Assembly (NCBI GenBank): GCA_943326975.2
Contig: CALPVI020000007.1
Location: 1-17,305 of the forward strand
Length of the DNA stretch: 17,305 bases
Origin: Actinomyces viscosus
GTDB taxonomy: Bacteria; Bacteroidota; Bacteroidia; Flavobacteriales_D; Crocinitomicaceae
Reading direction: 5' to 3'
A model generated the notes under the pieces. The model saw only the letters and a program-made list of their open reading frames with translations, searched no databases and was not told the DNA's origin. Shown here piece after piece: positions 15,016-17,305 of the stretch. Position 1 is the first letter of the stretch; every line of letters starts with the position of its first letter. The position numbers were made by a program, and so were the translations under genes.

Positions 15016-17305
15016 ATGAAGACGATTTTTATCATTTTGATGTTTTTTACCTTAAATTCCTTTGCTCAAGAAACAATTTTGAATTGGAAAATATTACATC
15101 CAATAAAAAAGACTTGGATTGAATTAGGTGAAAAAGGTTCTGTTCAAGAAGCTTTAATTGTTTCAGGAGAATTACCTGATCCTTACTATGGGTTAAATGA
15201 AAAGAAATTTGATTGGATAGAAAATTATCAATGGGAATTTATATCTAGATTCTATTTATTAGAAAATCAATACAATGCGCAATTTTTAGAATTAAATTTT
15301 CCAAATGTTGATACTTATGCTGATGTATATGTGAACGGAAAATTGGTTTTGAAAACTGAAAATTCTTTTCGTCCATATTCTTCACAAATTAGAGATTTAG
15401 TGCACTTAGGTTACAATGATATTAAAGTAATTTTTACTCCTCCAATTTTATACCATGCTGAGAAATATAAAAATGAAAAGTATCATTTACCAGCAACAAA
15501 TGATGTTCATCCAACAATCAATATTGCACCTTACACGCGTAAACCTCAATATCAATTTGGATGGGATTGGGCTTTAAGAATGAATACAATAGGTTTTTGG
15601 AAACCAATAAAAATTTATGCATATAATCAAAATAGAATAATAGGTAAGAATGTAATTATTAGAAAAATATCAACTTCGAAAGCAGTGGTCGATTTTGAAT
15701 TGTTTTGTGCTACAAGTGTAAGTCAACAATTAAGTTTGAATTCTAAACTTTTTGGTTTGCAAAAACAAGAATTACTTATTGAAGGGAATAAAATTAAGTT
15801 TACTGTAGAGATTGAAAATCCTCAATTGTGGTGGCCTCGCGGACAAGGAGAGCAGTATTTATACAAAGATCATTGGACACTTATTGATGCTTCTAATCCC
15901 AAAAATGTTATAGATGAAATTGATGTAACTTTTGGAGTCAAAAAATCGGAGTTAATTATTGAGCCAGATAAATGGGGTACAAGTTATACGGTTAATTTCA
16001 ATGGGAGAAATATATTTTGTAAAGGGGGAGATTATATTCCTCAATCAATTTTTCCGGCACAAGTGAAAGATTATGAACTAGTAGATATGGTTGATCAAAT
16101 GACTCAATCAAATTTTAACATGATAAGAGTTTGGGGTGGAGGATATTATCCAGATGAAGCTTTTTATGAAGCATGTGATAGAAATGGGATAATGGTTTGG
16201 CAAGATTTAATGTTTGCTTGCGCAATGTATCCAGGTGATGAACCTTTTTTAACCAATGTAAAACAAGAATTTGAATACCAAATACCTCGAATAGCATCTC
16301 ATGCTTCGTTGACGCTTTTTAATGGAAATAACGAAGTTGATGTTGCTTGGAAAAATTGGGGATTCCAAAATAAGTACGGAATTTTTGGAGAAGATGCTAA
16401 ATACATTGAATCATCTTACGATAAACTCTTTAAGCAATTAGCTCCAGCAGTGATAAATTCAAATTCAAACGCTCCCTATATTCATACTTCACCTTTGAGT
16501 AATTGGGGAAAAGACGAATATTTTAATCATGGAACGATGCATTATTGGGGAGTTTGGCACGGAAAAGATCCGATTGAAGACTTTGGAAAGAAATCAGGTC
16601 GTTTTAATGCTGAATATGGATTTCAATCATTTCCTGAATTTTCAACTTTAGCAACTTTTTCTCAGAAGAAAGATTGGAATTTAGATTCGACTGTAATGAA
16701 ACATCATCAGAAAAGTTATGTAGGCAACGGCATGATATTAAAACAGGCAAAACGTTTATATGGTGAGCCGAAAACATTCGAAGAATTTGTTTATTTTTCA
16801 CAATTAACTCAAGCTAAAGCAATAAGCATTGCAATTGCAGGACATAGAAGTGGTATGCCGAAATGCATGGGAACACTTTATTGGCAAATAAATGATTGTT
16901 GGCAAGCGCCGACATGGTCAAGTATAGATTATTTTGGTAATTGGAAAAAACTTCAATATACAGTGAAAGATGATTATGAGGATGTTGCTATTGTAGCTAA
17001 AATACAAGAGTTAGGAACAGAAGAATTTTATTTGATTTCAGATGCACCAGATTCTTTTCGTTGTGAAATAAATTATAAGATTTATAATTTAAAAGGTAAT
17101 CATTCTCATGAAGAAAAAGAAACCTTTTTATTAAAGCAAGGTACTGTTCAAAAGATTTGTTTTCCTTGTGATCATAAAGAAGTCAGAAATAAGAATTTTG
17201 TAGTCCATTTTCAATGGAAAGATGCAAATGGTATTTCTAAAGAAAGATGGTTTACACATATCTCTCACAGAAGAGAAAAAGCAAAAAATGAAGAAGTTAT
17301 TAGAA
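15016..17305 (+). CDS. Secreted GH2 beta-mannosidase, C-terminal end missing
   Basis: The frame is open from the ATG at 15016 to the window end (763 codons); I estimate that roughly 70-100 C-terminal residues are cut off. The product has a signal peptide (1-17, cleavage at SFA|QE), so it is exported, presumably to the periplasm. The domains follow a GH2 beta-mannosidase: a sugar-binding jelly roll with VDTYADVYVNGKLV and the FGWDWA block (182-187), an immunoglobulin-like domain ending in PQLWWPRGQGEQYLY (316-330), then the TIM barrel with IFCKGGDYIP (333-342 region) and MIRVWGGGYYP. The acid/base is Glu440 in LFNGNNEV (434-441) and the nucleophile is Glu533 in NAEYGFQSFPE (531-541). It removes terminal beta-mannose from mannan or N-glycan oligosaccharides. 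No SusC/SusD or other polysaccharide-utilisation partner is visible upstream. Confidence 0.93.
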   Translation, partial: MKTIFIILMFFTLNSFAQETILNWKILHPIKKTWIELGEKGSVQEALIVSGELPDPYYGLNEKKFDWIENYQWEFISRFYLLENQYNAQFLELNFPNVDTYADVYVNGKLVLKTENSFRPYSSQIRDLVHLGYNDIKVIFTPPILYHAEKYKNEKYHLPATNDVHPTINIAPYTRKPQYQFGWDWALRMNTIGFWKPIKIYAYNQNRIIGKNVIIRKISTSKAVVDFELFCATSVSQQLSLNSKLFGLQKQELLIEGNKIKFTVEIENPQLWWPRGQGEQYLYKDHWTLIDASNPKNVIDEIDVTFGVKKSELIIEPDKWGTSYTVNFNGRNIFCKGGDYIPQSIFPAQVKDYELVDMVDQMTQSNFNMIRVWGGGYYPDEAFYEACDRNGIMVWQDLMFACAMYPGDEPFLTNVKQEFEYQIPRIASHASLTLFNGNNEVDVAWKNWGFQNKYGIFGEDAKYIESSYDKLFKQLAPAVINSNSNAPYIHTSPLSNWGKDEYFNHGTMHYWGVWHGKDPIEDFGKKSGRFNAEYGFQSFPEFSTLATFSQKKDWNLDSTVMKHHQKSYVGNGMILKQAKRLYGEPKTFEEFVYFSQLTQAKAISIAIAGHRSGMPKCMGTLYWQINDCWQAPTWSSIDYFGNWKKLQYTVKDDYEDVAIVAKIQELGTEEFYLISDAPDSFRCEINYKIYNLKGNHSHEEKETFLLKQGTVQKICFPCDHKEVRNKNFVVHFQWKDANGISKERWFTHISHRREKAKNEEVIR

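Noticed and set aside
16115..16801. Two short minus-strand open frames inside the beta-mannosidase gene
   Set aside because: They are antisense to the catalytic barrel, which is clearly coding on the plus strand.

Overview
The window looks like ordinary chromosome from a low-GC member of the Bacteroidota, probably Flavobacteriales and possibly near Crocinitomicaceae/Fluviicola; the family-level guess is weak. The evidence is very high AT content, A-rich leaders without strong Shine-Dalgarno sequences, several matches to the Bacteroidota -7 element TAnnTTTG, short 'HAQ/FAQ'-type signal peptides, and families typical of the phylum (DUF4301, the GRHGTHSPF-type methyltransferase, a membrane-anchored MutS-like ATPase, RecQ with a C-terminal HTH_40-like segment). 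I see no phage, IS element, CRISPR array, tRNA or rRNA. No stretch over 300 bases lacks a gene; the longest gap is about 250 bases, between recQ and comEC.

Layout. 1-362 (-): 5' end of pepT, cut by the window edge. 461-1644 (+): tag (DNA-3-methyladenine glycosylase I), then a small secreted or outer-membrane beta-barrel-like protein, overlapping by 1 base. 1625-3304 (-): a SAM-dependent methyltransferase followed with no gap by a Hanks-type Ser/Thr kinase. 3337-4731 (+): a DUF4301 protein with nucleotidyltransferase-like motifs. It faces a 3-hydroxybutyryl-CoA dehydrogenase gene (4787-5695, -) across a perfect 16-bp hairpin that can terminate both. 5900-7666 (+): a membrane-anchored MutS-family ATPase, whose stop codon abuts the stop codon of recQ (7667-9775, -). 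10023-11927 (+): comEC, the DNA-uptake channel, whose reading frame clearly extends upstream to a region with no standard start codon. 12060-14919 (+): a tight overlapping operon dapF - unknown 181-aa protein - SpeG-like GNAT - mltG, closed by a strong terminator. 15016-17305 (+): a secreted GH2 beta-mannosidase, cut by the window end.

Functional themes. The dapF operon links meso-diaminopimelate synthesis to endolytic cleavage of glycan strands, so the unknown protein and the acetyltransferase inside it are candidates for cell-envelope work. Tag, MutS-like, RecQ and ComEC are all DNA-related, but they are separate transcription units and I see no evidence that they form one system. Nothing here is convincingly a new defence or mobile system. 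The most interesting points are the missing start codon and flanking 19-bp direct repeats of comEC, the membrane-embedded MutS homologue, the kinase/methyltransferase pair, and the unknown protein in the peptidoglycan operon.
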